DNA of 21,771 nucleotides from Desulfuromonadales bacterium C00003107 (GTDB taxonomy: Bacteria; Desulfobacterota; Desulfuromonadia; Desulfuromonadales; Syntrophotaleaceae): NCBI GenBank assembly GCA_001751225.1, contig MAXT01000370.1, positions 1 through 21,771 on the forward strand, in the 5' to 3' direction. The notes beneath the pieces are model-generated. The model ran no database searches. It had not been told where the DNA came from and saw only the letters and a list, made by a program, of their open reading frames with translations. Below are positions 9,915 through 18,416 of the stretch, piece after piece. Every line of letters begins with the position of its first letter. Position 1 is the stretch's first letter. The translations under genes were made by a program, and so were the position numbers.

Positions 9915-11819
9915 TTAGCAGGCGGGGTCTTCCCCTGACCTACCCTCCTCCATATGACAAAAATCTCGAATCTGCCTGGTTATTCCTGGGCCATCGATGC
10001 CACAAAGGCTGCGAAGTTCCTGTTGAGTACCCTGTTCGATAAAGCTATCGGGCAGCCCAAGGCGCAGCACACGAGGAGTTAGTTGTTCTGCCGCGAGCAA
10101 TTCAAGGACCGCGGAACCGAATCCCCCGGCCAATACATTTTCCTCAACGGTAAAAACCAGACCGGTTCGGCGGGCTTCTTCAGAGATCAATTGGCGATCG
10201 AGAGGTGCGAGGAAACGGGCGTCGACTACGGCCAGGGATAATCCTTCCTTTTCCAAAGCAGCCGCTGCCTGGAGAGCATCACGGCAAACAACACCGAGAG
10301 CAAAAATAACGCCGTCAGTACCATCCCGAAGTTTCTCACCTCGACCGATATCGGCCGCAGCGGGCAAATCCCCAAGGGACAGACCGAGAGCCTGCCCCCG
10401 TGGATAGCGATAAGCAAAAGGCCCGTCGACGGTGGTGGCGGTTACCATGGCCCGCTGCAGTTCCAATTCGTCCCGCGGCGCCATGATGGTCAGGTTGGGG
10501 ATATGGCGCAGAAAGGAAAAATCGAATACGCCATGGTGAGTGGGACCATCAGCTCCAACCAGACCGGCCCGATCTATAGCAAAGGTAACCGGCAGATTCT
10601 GCAAGGCCACATCGTGCAACACATTGTCGTAAGCCCGCTGCAAAAAGGTCGAGTAGAGAGCCACCGTGGGCCGCAAACCCTGGCAGGCCAGGCCGGCGGC
10701 AAAGGTGATCGCGTGCTGCTCGGCGATGCCGACATCGAAGAACCGTTCAGGAAAAGTCTGGGAAAAGTCCTTCAGCCCGGTCCCTTCGAGCATGGCGGCA
10801 GTAATGGCGACGATCCGCTCATCCTTTTCAGCTAACTCGACCAGGGTTTTACCGAACACATTGGTATAGCTGACCGCGCCACCCTTACTGGACTTGGGAC
10901 GTCCGGTCTCCCTATCAAAGGGGCCGATACCATGAAATAGGGAGGGGTTTTTTTCGGCAGGTTGGTAACCGCGCCCCTTACGGGAAACCACGTGAACCAG
11001 TACCGGCCCCTCAAGATTGGCTACGTTTTCAAAAGCGTCGATCAGCTGGTCAAGACGATGCCCGTTAAGGGGACCGACATATTCAAAGCCAAGTGCTTCG
11101 AAGAGCATGCCTGGTGTAAAAAAGCCTTTCAAGGCCTCTTCGGCACGACGGGCCACTTTGAGCAGGTCCTTGCCAAAGCGCGGTACGTGATTAAGGAAAT
11201 TCTCTGCTTCTTTTTTAAGGCGGACCGCCAGTTCGGAAGTCAGCTTGCGGCTGATAAGAGAAGAGATCGCGCCGACATTGGGAGAAATGGACATCTCGTT
11301 GTCGTTGAGCACGACAATAAGGTTTTTCTTCAAATGACCAGCGTGGTTAAGTCCCTCAAAGGCCAGGCCGCCGGTCAAGGAACCGTCGCCAATGACAGCG
11401 ACCATCTTCTGCTGCTTTTTCTGACAGTCGCGAGCGGCGGCCATACCGAGAGCGGCCGAGATGGAGGTGCTGCTGTGGCCTACATCGAAGGCATCGTGAG
11501 GGCTTTCCTGACGCTTGGGAAAACCGCTGATACCTCCGAACTGGCGTAGGGTGTGGAAACTGTCCAGGCGACCGGTGAGCAGTTTATGGGCGTAGGCCTG
11601 ATGACCGACATCCCAGACAATTTTGTCTTCCGGAGAGTTCAACACACGATGCAGGGCGAGGGTCAGCTCGACGACGCCCAGGGAGCTGGCCAGATGGCCA
11701 CCGTTGGCGGATACCGTGGATATGATCTTCTCACGCAATTCACCGGCGAGTTGCTCCAGTTCGGCGTAGGACAAGTCTTTCAATTCGGCAGGGGATTGCA
11801 GTTGTTGCAGAATACTCAT
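9915..11819 (-). CDS. dxs: 1-deoxy-D-xylulose-5-phosphate synthase
   Basis: Thiamine-diphosphate enzyme that condenses pyruvate with glyceraldehyde-3-phosphate, the entry step of the MEP isoprenoid pathway. It has 634 residues, the normal length. Visible: [18 protein letters not shown] (40-57), [16 protein letters not shown] (69-84), the ThDP motif [18 protein letters not shown] (144-161) with NDNEMSIS (172-179), and in the second half [19 protein letters not shown], which holds the conserved glutamate, plus [15 protein letters not shown]. The start ATG at 11819 is 24 bases after the ispA stop with GGAG upstream. Last gene of the xseA-xseB-ispA-dxs unit; the order is common in proteobacteria and links two isoprenoid steps. 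Confidence 0.97.
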   Translation of the reverse strand: MSILQQLQSPAELKDLSYAELEQLAGELREKIISTVSANGGHLASSLGVVELTLALHRVLNSPEDKIVWDVGHQAYAHKLLTGRLDSFHTLRQFGGISGFPKRQESPHDAFDVGHSSTSISAALGMAAARDCQKKQQKMVAVIGDGSLTGGLAFEGLNHAGHLKKNLIVVLNDNEMSISPNVGAISSLISRKLTSELAVRLKKEAENFLNHVPRFGKDLLKVARRAEEALKGFFTPGMLFEALGFEYVGPLNGHRLDQLIDAFENVANLEGPVLVHVVSRKGRGYQPAEKNPSLFHGIGPFDRETGRPKSSKGGAVSYTNVFGKTLVELAEKDERIVAITAAMLEGTGLKDFSQTFPERFFDVGIAEQHAITFAAGLACQGLRPTVALYSTFLQRAYDNVLHDVALQNLPVTFAIDRAGLVGADGPTHHGVFDFSFLRHIPNLTIMAPRDELELQRAMVTATTVDGPFAYRYPRGQALGLSLGDLPAAADIGRGEKLRDGTDGVIFALGVVCRDALQAAAALEKEGLSLAVVDARFLAPLDRQLISEEARRTGLVFTVEENVLAGGFGSAVLELLAAEQLTPRVLRLGLPDSFIEQGTQQELRSLCGIDGPGITRQIRDFCHMEEGRSGEDPAC

Positions 11820-11843
11820 TGCTGGACGTACTCCATGGTTGAT

Positions 11844-12734
11844 TTAAAAGGAGCGATCGATGATGTAATGGGCGATCTGGCGTAAAGGTTCGGCAGTCTC
11901 ACCGAATTCAGTCAGGCTTTCCAGGGCCAGATCCCGCAGCTCTCGGGCCCGTTGCCGTGCACCGCTCAATCCCAGCAGCGCCGGATAGGTAGCCTTGCCC
12001 CGTGCTTCGTCGCTGCCGACATCCTTGCCAAGCAGGTCCTGATCGCCAACGATATCGAGGATATCATCCGCCACCTGAAAAGCTAACCCCGCCGCCTCTG
12101 CATAACGGGTCAAGGAATCATAGGCTGTTTCATTCACCCCGCCGAGCAACGCGCCGACCTGTACCGAGGCCAGAATCAGAGCGCCGGTCTTATGGGTATG
12201 GATATATTCGAGGGTCGGCAGATCGATCTCCTTGCCTTCCGATTCCATATCGACCACCTGACCGCCGACCATGCCTCTAGATCCGGCGCAGCGGGCAACA
12301 ATATGCATGGCCTGACGGCAGGCATCCTCGCTCTGCTGGCTGTCGGCGGCCATGCCGGACAGTAGAATGAACGCTTCGGTCAACAGGGCGTCGCCGGCCA
12401 ATATGGCCAGGGCGTCGCCGTAAACCTTGTGGCAGGTGGGCCGGCCTCGGCGAAAATCGTCGTCGTCCATGGCTGGCAGATCGTCGTGGATCAATGAATA
12501 GGTATGGATCATCTCCATAGCGCAGGCTGCAGGTAGAACCCGTTCGGTATCGCCACCAACAGCTTCGCAAGCGGCCAGCATAAGGATCGGCCGCAGTCGT
12601 TTGCCGCCGGCAAAAACCGAATAGCGCACTGCCTGATGAAGACGTCCCGGTAAGGTGTCCTCTGCGGGCAGGTGATGGTCAAGGGCGGCGTCTATGCGCT
12701 GTTGGCGGTGTTTGAGGTAATTATTGAGATCCAT
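11844..12734 (-). CDS. ispA: polyprenyl synthetase, farnesyl diphosphate synthase type
   Basis: Condenses isopentenyl diphosphate with allylic diphosphates to farnesyl (or geranylgeranyl) diphosphate for quinone and undecaprenyl lipid synthesis. The 296-residue protein has GGKRLRP (43-49), the first aspartate-rich motif HDDLPAMDDDD (83-93, the longer DDx4D form of bacterial enzymes), HKTGALI (181-187) and the second motif DDILD (223-227). Chain-length specificity cannot be settled, though this form with xseB and dxs is typical of IspA. CGGAG lies six bases before the ATG. It starts 20 bases after xseB. Confidence 0.95.
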   Translation of the reverse strand: MDLNNYLKHRQQRIDAALDHHLPAEDTLPGRLHQAVRYSVFAGGKRLRPILMLAACEAVGGDTERVLPAACAMEMIHTYSLIHDDLPAMDDDDFRRGRPTCHKVYGDALAILAGDALLTEAFILLSGMAADSQQSEDACRQAMHIVARCAGSRGMVGGQVVDMESEGKEIDLPTLEYIHTHKTGALILASVQVGALLGGVNETAYDSLTRYAEAAGLAFQVADDILDIVGDQDLLGKDVGSDEARGKATYPALLGLSGARQRARELRDLALESLTEFGETAEPLRQIAHYIIDRSF

Positions 12735-12754
12735 TGCATCTCCGATGAAGAAGG

Positions 12755-12979
12755 TTATTCCTGAAATTTTTCCACGGTAAAGGTCTGGTCCTGTTTTTTA
12801 AGCAGCACCTCAACCTGGGTCTCTACCGTCTGAAGCAATTTCTGGCAGCGCGCCGCACTCGCCACGCCCTGTTCAAAGGAGGACAAAGCCTCTTCCAGGG
12901 ATAAATCGGCATTTTCCAGACGGTCTACCACTGCTTCCAGAGTATGGAGCGCCGTCTCAAAACTCTCTTGTTTGGCCAT
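12755..12979 (-). CDS. xseB: exodeoxyribonuclease VII small subunit
   Basis: A 74-residue helical protein, the small subunit of exonuclease VII, which degrades single-stranded DNA and binds in several copies to each XseA. The signature is clear: FETALHTLEAVVDRLENADLSLEEALSSFEQGV (7-39), two helices with an acidic turn. AAAAGGA lies about 11 bases before the ATG. It lies downstream of xseA with a 61-base gap that contains two inverted repeats. Confidence 0.95.
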   Translation of the reverse strand: MAKQESFETALHTLEAVVDRLENADLSLEEALSSFEQGVASAARCQKLLQTVETQVEVLLKKQDQTFTVEKFQE

Positions 12980-13049
12980 GCCAAATAAAATCCTTTTGAA
13001 TTAAATAGATCAATGTTGATTATCAACATCCTTGACCTTGTCAGTCAAG
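12980..13049 (-). repeat. two adjacent inverted repeats between xseA and xseB
   Basis: A palindrome with 8-base arms and a single central base (ATGTTGAT/ATCAACAT, 13013-13029) is followed by a 6-base stem with a 7-base loop (CTTGAC/GTCAAG, 13031-13049). The second overlaps the xseA stop. There is no T-run, so they are not an ordinary terminator; RNA processing, mRNA stability or a protein site are all possible. Confidence 0.5.
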
Positions 13050-14267
13050 GGACTTCTCTTGAAATCTTTCTGGAAGGACTGCGGTAACCACTGTCTCGAC
13101 ACTTCCACGGCAAAAACGTAAATGCAGCGTTGCGCCGACTTCCAGCTCGGCGGAATCACGGATAGCGGTGTTTTTACCCACGCTGCTGGCTATGGCATAT
13201 CCTCGCCCCAGGGTAGCCAGGGGCGACAGGCTGTCGAGACGTCCTGCGGCAATGCGCAGCCGAGCAGTGGCCTCCTGTCTCCGAGATAGCATGGCCACCT
13301 CAGCGCGCCGCAGCAGCTCCTGAACCTGCCGTTGGGAGGAGGCAACACGATGCAGCCCCCCCTGCAGACGTTGTCCAAGGCCGGCGATGCGCTCCCGCAG
13401 CAGAGCTAAGCGATTGTCCATCTGCCGGCTGAGACGCAGGGACAGATGATCGACATGGCTTTCCAGTTCTCGGCGCTCTTTGACCACCAATTCGGCCGCG
13501 GCACTCGGGGTCGGTGCCCGCAAATCGGCCACCTGGTCGGCAATCGTGAAATCGATCTCATGCCCGACCGCTGAAATGATCGGAATGGTCGAGGCGAAAA
13601 TGGCCCGGGCCACCGGTTCTTCGTTGAAGGCCCAAAGGTCCTCCGGCGAGCCGCCACCGCGGCCGACAATCAGCACATCGGCCTGAGCGTGGCGATTTAG
13701 ATCGTTAATAGCTTCGGCTATCCGTGCCGCGGCGCTGTCACCCTGCACCGGCACCGGATAGAGCAGGACCCGTAGCCCGCTACCCCGTCGGCGCAGCACA
13801 TTGAGTATATCGTGAATAGCGGCACCCGTCGCGGAAGTGACCACTCCGATGGTCGCGGGAAAGGCCGGTAGTGGCCTTTTGCGGGAAGGATCGAACAGAC
13901 CTTCGCCGGCCAATCTGGCCCGAAGTTGCTCAAGAGCGATTTGCTGACTACCGAGACCGCAGGGTTGCAGGTGCTCAACGACCAACTGCAATTCACCCCG
14001 CTGGGCGTAAAGGGACATGTGTCCCCGGGCCACAACTTCCATGCCGTTTTGCGGTGTGAAGCCGAGAGCCCGATTATGCATGCGAAACATGACGGCCCGC
14101 AACTGATGCCGATCGTCCTTGAGGGTGAAGTAATGGTGCCCAGAGGCGGGCGCGGAGAAATTGCCGATCTCACCACTTACTTGCACCTGCATGAAATTGT
14201 CTTCGACCAGTTCCTTCAGCAGCGCCACCAGGCGCGAAACGGTCAAAATAGTTGCAGAGTCCATCAT
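13041..14267 (-). CDS. xseA: exodeoxyribonuclease VII large subunit
   Basis: Catalytic subunit of exonuclease VII, which cuts single-stranded DNA from both ends in repair. The 408-residue protein begins with the OB-fold domain (about 5-105: LTVSRLVALLKELVEDNF, VSGEIGNFSAPASGHHYFTLKD), continues with the catalytic domain (FPATIGVVTSATGAAIHDIL, VGRGGGSPEDLWAFNEEPVARAI, SAVGHEIDFTIADQVADLRAPTPSAAAEL) and a coiled-coil stretch, and ends with LGRGYAI. ATG at 14267 has AGGGA about 8 bases upstream; a TTG at 14291 would add eight residues before the usual start of homology. First gene of the xseA-xseB-ispA-dxs unit. No clear promoter was seen for it in the divergent gap. Confidence 0.96.
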   Translation of the reverse strand: MMDSATILTVSRLVALLKELVEDNFMQVQVSGEIGNFSAPASGHHYFTLKDDRHQLRAVMFRMHNRALGFTPQNGMEVVARGHMSLYAQRGELQLVVEHLQPCGLGSQQIALEQLRARLAGEGLFDPSRKRPLPAFPATIGVVTSATGAAIHDILNVLRRRGSGLRVLLYPVPVQGDSAAARIAEAINDLNRHAQADVLIVGRGGGSPEDLWAFNEEPVARAIFASTIPIISAVGHEIDFTIADQVADLRAPTPSAAAELVVKERRELESHVDHLSLRLSRQMDNRLALLRERIAGLGQRLQGGLHRVASSQRQVQELLRRAEVAMLSRRQEATARLRIAAGRLDSLSPLATLGRGYAIASSVGKNTAIRDSAELEVGATLHLRFCRGSVETVVTAVLPERFQEKSLD

Positions 14268-14343
14268 TGCGAAATCCCTATAACAGTTCAAGACAAGGTG
14301 TACCCGGCGCGGGGATTTCAGCAGAGCCGTTCCGGAGTTTCTA

Positions 14344-14373
14344 TTGACAGGCTGCCCTGCTTGCTTCTATAAG
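14344..14373 (+). promoter_or_regulatory. sigma70-type promoter of the ParA-like gene
   Basis: Perfect -35 TTGACA (14344-14349), an 18-base spacer and TATAAG (14368-14373, 5 of 6). It is 32 bases before the ATG at 14406. One of the best promoter matches in the window. Confidence 0.7.
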
Positions 14374-14405
14374 GTAAGGTTCAGCAATCAACCGAGGATC
14401 GATCT

Positions 14406-15797
14406 ATGCAGAATCCCTATGTAATTACCATCTCCAGTGAAAAGGGTGGTGTCGGCAAAACGACCCTGGCTACTAACCTGGCCATTTACCTCAAGGCTCT
14501 GAACGAAGAACTACCGGTGACCCTGTTAAGTTTCGACAACCATTTTTCCGTCGATCGCATGTTCCGTATCGGTAAAAATCCAGGATCCAGCGATGTAAGT
14601 GGACTCTTTACCGGTACCCCCCCGGAGGAGCTGCTGGAGGTCGGAGAATACGGCGTTCAGTTCATTCCATCCAATCGCCGGCTGGAGGAACTTCCCGAAG
14701 TTAGAGAAGCCGGTTTCGACCGACTAGCCCGGACTTTGGCGTCGGGAACCCTGCAAGGCGTCGTGATTATCGATACCCGCCCTACCCTGGACATCCTGAC
14801 CCGCAATGCCCTGTATGCAGCCGACCGGGTGATTATTCCGGTTAAGGACGCGCCCTCCCTAGAAAACTGTAAAAACCTCTATGATTTTTGTGAAAGCCAA
14901 GGTATCTCCAAGCGAGCCCTGCGTTTGCTACCCTGCCTGATCGATTCACGCATACGCTACAAGGGACCTTTCACGGATGCTTATCAACTGCTGAAGGCTT
15001 ATGCCATCAACCGAGGCTACCACTGCATGGAGGGCTATATCGCCAAAAGCCCCAAAGTGGAATCGCTGAATACAAATCCCGAAGGACGAATCTACCCGAT
15101 TCTCACCCACGGTCGCGGAACCAATGTGCATCTGCAATTTTCCCATCTAGCTCGTCAGGTGCTGATAGCCGTCAAGGACTGCAAGAGCCATCGCATTGGT
15201 GAAATTCGCCAACGTCTGACAGTTAAAAGACAGCAACAGGATCAGGCCCTTAAGCTTCGCCGGGAACGACTTTTGCCCAACTGCTTGATTTGCGGTGCCC
15301 CGGTGTTGGAACAGAACACAGCCTATTTCTTTTGTGAAACATCCGATGGCCAAATCAGTGGTTTTCTGGAAGAGAGCTGTTTTTCAGACCTGATTTTTCG
15401 TTACTTCTATCGTTCGCAAAAGGAGATTTCGCCGAGCAATCCGTTACGGGAGCTTTTTCGGGAATCGGCTCAACGTTCCTATTTTGTCATGCGCCTGGCA
15501 GCGGCCAGTAACGGTTTTGAAAAGTCCAGCCTCGCTTTTCATCGGTATGATGACGAAGGGCTGGAAATTTCCCAGAAAACCATCGAAATCAAGGAATTTA
15601 AAACCCGCTTTTTGCATCGTGAAAAGACCAAGCTCTATCGCTTGATCGAAGCGACATTCCTTGCTGAACAGGTAGCGCAAGACTCTTTTCTGCTCATCCG
15701 CAGAGTGGATTCATTCGCGGCCAGCGGCATGTTGCTTGACGAACATCGTGCGGCGTTTCAGCAGACCATGACCAGCGTTGCAAACAAGCTGCGCTGA
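14406..15797 (+). CDS. orphan ParA/MinD-like ATPase with cysteine-containing C-terminal extension
   Basis: A 463-residue protein. The first about 260 residues are a ParA/MinD-type P-loop ATPase: deviant Walker A EKGGVGKTT (12-20) with the signature lysine K13 and K18, a Walker A'-like LLSFDN (40-45), and Walker B VVIIDTRPTLD (119-129, D123), then ADRVIIPV. The remaining about 200 residues are not recognised. They begin with a basic helix (about 265-289), then hold four cysteines (C293, C296, C310, C325; PNCLICGAP then YFFC and ESC) that could bind zinc, and end in a mostly helical region. Normal ParA proteins are about 250-300 residues. No ParB, parS-like site or other partner is next to it, so it is not an obvious chromosome segregation pair; roles in placing a protein or complex in the cell are possible. 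It has its own promoter and GAGG 8 bases before the ATG. Family is sure, role unknown. Confidence 0.9.
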   Translation: MQNPYVITISSEKGGVGKTTLATNLAIYLKALNEELPVTLLSFDNHFSVDRMFRIGKNPGSSDVSGLFTGTPPEELLEVGEYGVQFIPSNRRLEELPEVREAGFDRLARTLASGTLQGVVIIDTRPTLDILTRNALYAADRVIIPVKDAPSLENCKNLYDFCESQGISKRALRLLPCLIDSRIRYKGPFTDAYQLLKAYAINRGYHCMEGYIAKSPKVESLNTNPEGRIYPILTHGRGTNVHLQFSHLARQVLIAVKDCKSHRIGEIRQRLTVKRQQQDQALKLRRERLLPNCLICGAPVLEQNTAYFFCETSDGQISGFLEESCFSDLIFRYFYRSQKEISPSNPLRELFRESAQRSYFVMRLAAASNGFEKSSLAFHRYDDEGLEISQKTIEIKEFKTRFLHREKTKLYRLIEATFLAEQVAQDSFLLIRRVDSFAASGMLLDEHRAAFQQTMTSVANKLR

Positions 15798-15809
15798 TTT
15801 AAACAGCCG

Positions 15810-17003
15810 CTAGCCTCCCTTACCCACTGTTCGGCCTTTGCCTTGTGTCAATAGTTGCGACACCGGCACCACCTCGATCCCTTGCTGGCGCAGAACCTCG
15901 GCTTCCTGCCGCAATGCCGCTAGCGTTTCTGGATAGGGATGGCAGATACCGACCGCAGAACCCCTCCGCCGGGCCATTCCCGCCAGCTTGCGAATCTCGC
16001 GCGCGATGGCCGGGACCTCCCGCACATTGTCCAGAAACACATCCCGCAAAGTTGTTGGTACTCCGATTCGACAAGCTTCCTTAGCTGCTATTGAAGCGGC
16101 ACTGGTACGGCTATCGACAAAGAACAAGCCTCGCTCCTGCAAAACCTCCAGCACCGCAGTCATGGAATCCGCCTGCTCGGTCAGACGTGAGCCCATGTGA
16201 TTATTGCAGCCAACCACATAAGGCATGCCATCGAGCCATTTTCGCAATTGATTCTGCAATTCAGCAGAATCCATGGACTGTAACAAGGCAGAAGGTCCGG
16301 GATCGATAGCAGGATAGCCCCGCGGCTCCATAGGGATATGCAACATCACTTCGTGGCCGTGCTGATGTGCCAACCGGGCCACTGAAGTCGCCTGAGTGGC
16401 ATAGGGCAGAATAGCAAAGGTGACCGGCAATTGAATATCAATAAGGCTTTTAGCCGATCGATTATCGTGACCGAGGTCGTCCATGATAATCGCGATGCGT
16501 GGCCGCACCGGAACCGGCACCAACTCTGCTACCTTGGAGGGATTAAAGTCGATAAGAAGCAACAATTGCTGGCGATAGCGTATGGCGATCTGGCCACCCG
16601 GCTGTCTACTCTCCACAAACAAATCGGTGGAAAGCTTGGCTAACCGACGCTGCAACTCTTTAAGATTCTTGCGCCCAGGCAGCGGCCCTCGAACCTCATA
16701 GCGTAGCAGGCCAGATCCAGAGGAAATTTGCAGCAAATCAAAAGAGATGCCCGCACGCCATAACATGCTGTCCAGTTCGAGCTGGACATCATCCATCGCT
16801 GGTACTTGAGCAATGGGCGTGAGCAGCGGTTTATGGCTTGAATGCCAGGATTGGCGCAGATGCCCAAGGACCACCAGACACAGGATCAGGAAGCCAGTCA
16901 CGAACAGTGCTGCCAGCAGGACTCTTAACCGCTGGCCTGCTGCCCGCTGAGCCGGATTTTTACGCGGAACTGTTTTCCGCAGAGTTGTTCTCTTTTTGGC
17001 CAT
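15810..17003 (-). CDS. divergent polysaccharide deacetylase (YibQ-like), membrane-anchored
   Basis: A 397-residue protein with a basic N-terminus, one membrane segment (about 27-47), a linker region and a C-terminal divergent polysaccharide deacetylase domain (about 167-385). Key blocks: RPRIAIIMDDLGHD (167-180) with the DD pair, PVTFAILPYA (193-202), HEVMLHIPMEP (217-227), GCNNHMGSRLT (265-275) and FFVDSRTSA. These are conserved sites of the family fold; the substrate is unknown, and the domain probably faces the periplasm. It follows ctpA by 68 bases, with a terminator-like hairpin between. No good ribosome site precedes the ATG. Family membership is strong; the role in envelope glycan is inference. 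Confidence 0.9.
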   Translation of the reverse strand: MAKKRTTLRKTVPRKNPAQRAAGQRLRVLLAALFVTGFLILCLVVLGHLRQSWHSSHKPLLTPIAQVPAMDDVQLELDSMLWRAGISFDLLQISSGSGLLRYEVRGPLPGRKNLKELQRRLAKLSTDLFVESRQPGGQIAIRYRQQLLLLIDFNPSKVAELVPVPVRPRIAIIMDDLGHDNRSAKSLIDIQLPVTFAILPYATQATSVARLAHQHGHEVMLHIPMEPRGYPAIDPGPSALLQSMDSAELQNQLRKWLDGMPYVVGCNNHMGSRLTEQADSMTAVLEVLQERGLFFVDSRTSAASIAAKEACRIGVPTTLRDVFLDNVREVPAIAREIRKLAGMARRRGSAVGICHPYPETLAALRQEAEVLRQQGIEVVPVSQLLTQGKGRTVGKGG

Positions 17004-17013
17004 ATGTGCTCAT

Positions 17014-17040
17014 AAAAACAGGGGGATGAAAACATCCCCC
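17014..17040 (-). terminator. terminator or attenuator hairpin between ctpA and the deacetylase gene
   Basis: On the minus strand GGGGGATG, a TTTT loop, CATCCCCC, then TGTTTTT. A perfect 8-base, GC-rich stem with a short U-run, 31 bases after the ctpA stop, ends about 11 bases before the deacetylase ATG. It could end most transcription after ctpA or weaken expression of the last gene. Confidence 0.75.
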
Positions 17041-17071
17041 CGGAATGAAAAACGTTATCCGATATGTACCC

Positions 17072-18394
17072 TCAGGCTGCCTTACCGTTCAAACCTTTGA
17101 GGATTTGCCAGCCTTTCAGAAGATCGAGAGCCCGTAGCAACTGATAGTCTTTCCTAGTTTTTTCGTCGAGGGTGAATTTAAGCTGCTTAGGTTCCTGGGC
17201 AGGGACGGCACTATCGGCCCCTGGAGAGTTAATGTGATTTGTCAGGTCTTTCTCTCTAAAGGCGCCAAATCCATTGATTTCTTTTATCTCCATAGGCTTG
17301 ACCAAAATATCCGGAACAATGCCTTTTGCCTGAATAGAGGTTCCGTTTGGAGTGAAATATCGAGCGGTGGTCAGGCGCAGACCGGTATCATCATTCATGG
17401 GGATAATGGTCTGCACGGACCCTTTTCCGAAGCTCTGAGTGCCGAGAATAACCGCCCGTCCATTATCCTGCAGAGCGCCGGCAACGATTTCAGAGGCACT
17501 GGCACTGCCGCCGTTGATCAGTATCACAATGGGGTAGTCCGGTTCGGTGCCGGGACCATGAGCAGAAAAACGCATCTGACTCCCCTCTTCCCGACCTTCG
17601 GTATAAACGATCAGGCCTTGTTCCAAAAAGGTGTCGGAGACCTTGACCGCCTGGTCGAGCAATCCGCCGGGGTTGTTACGCAAATCGAGCACCAGGCCAT
17701 CCAGGTCCCCTTTGTTTTGGACTTTGAGATCAGCGAGGGCTTTATTCAAATCGTCCTGGGTACGCTCCTGAAATTGGGCGATCCGGACATAACCGAACTT
17801 GTCCTCGAGGGTGCGCGCCTTAACACTTTTGACCTTGATGATCTCCCGCACAATCTCAAATTCCGTCGGTTTGGTAAAGGATTCGCGCATCACGGAAATT
17901 TTAACCTTGGTTCCTTTGCGGCCACGCATCAGTTTGACGGCCTCCATGATGGATATATCCTTGGTGAAACGATCCTCGATCTTTACGATCATGTCACCGG
18001 CCTGCAGGCCAACGCGATCGGCAGGAGTGCCCTCGATGGGCGAAACGACAGTTAAAAGGCCGTCACGAATGGTGATTTCTATCCCCAGGCCGCCGAATTC
18101 GCCGCTAGTATCTATTTTAAGCTCTTTATATACATCGGGGGGCATGAAAGATGAGTGCGGATCGAGAGAGGCCAACATGCCGTTCACCGCGCCATAAACT
18201 AACTCTTTCATATCAACCTCTTCGACATAACTGCGGCGAATGATCGATAGGACATCGGTAAAGAGTTGCAGTTCCTGATAGTTGTCTATTTCTTTGGCGG
18301 TCGCCGCGCGATCGGCGCGACTGGTAGCCAACCAACCGCACAACACCAGCATCAACATCAAAGCCAAAGCTGTCGGTCGCTTGCTCTTTTGCAT
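17072..18394 (-). CDS. ctpA: S41-family C-terminal processing protease with PDZ domain
   Basis: A 440-residue periplasmic protease. A signal sequence (about 1-27, MQKSKRPTALALMLMLVLCGWLATSRA) is followed by an N-terminal helical part, a PDZ domain (about 98-185, GGLGIEITIRDGLLTV and PADRVGLQAGDMIVKIE) that binds substrate C-termini, and the S41 core: VLDLRNNPGGLLDQAV (235-250), GGSASASEIVAG (295-306) and SFGKGSVQ (321-328). By spacing to the family pair the serine is S299 and the lysine K324 (25 apart). It probably trims or degrades envelope proteins, perhaps cell-wall hydrolases or their regulators. AGGAG lies 8 bases before the ATG, 22 bases after the envC-like stop. Confidence 0.95.
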   Translation of the reverse strand: MQKSKRPTALALMLMLVLCGWLATSRADRAATAKEIDNYQELQLFTDVLSIIRRSYVEEVDMKELVYGAVNGMLASLDPHSSFMPPDVYKELKIDTSGEFGGLGIEITIRDGLLTVVSPIEGTPADRVGLQAGDMIVKIEDRFTKDISIMEAVKLMRGRKGTKVKISVMRESFTKPTEFEIVREIIKVKSVKARTLEDKFGYVRIAQFQERTQDDLNKALADLKVQNKGDLDGLVLDLRNNPGGLLDQAVKVSDTFLEQGLIVYTEGREEGSQMRFSAHGPGTEPDYPIVILINGGSASASEIVAGALQDNGRAVILGTQSFGKGSVQTIIPMNDDTGLRLTTARYFTPNGTSIQAKGIVPDILVKPMEIKEINGFGAFREKDLTNHINSPGADSAVPAQEPKQLKFTLDEKTRKDYQLLRALDLLKGWQILKGLNGKAA

Positions 18395-18416
18395 TGAGTG
18401 GACTCCTGTAAAACGG

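Noticed and set aside
10962..11549. A 195-codon open frame on the + strand, antisense to dxs
   Set aside because: It is fully covered by the conserved dxs gene and its translation shows no recognisable domain.
13013..13029. FNR-type site suggested by TTGAT and ATCAA
   Set aside because: The half sites are only one base apart, while an FNR site needs four, and the position between two operon genes does not suit a promoter.
14406..15797. Chromosome partition (parAB) locus
   Set aside because: Only a ParA-like gene is present; no ParB-like gene and no repeated parS-like sequence was seen on either side.
17234..18055. A 273-codon open frame on the + strand, antisense to ctpA
   Set aside because: It lies wholly inside a convincing S41 protease gene, has no family pattern and no good ribosome site; long antisense frames are common in GC-biased codon use.
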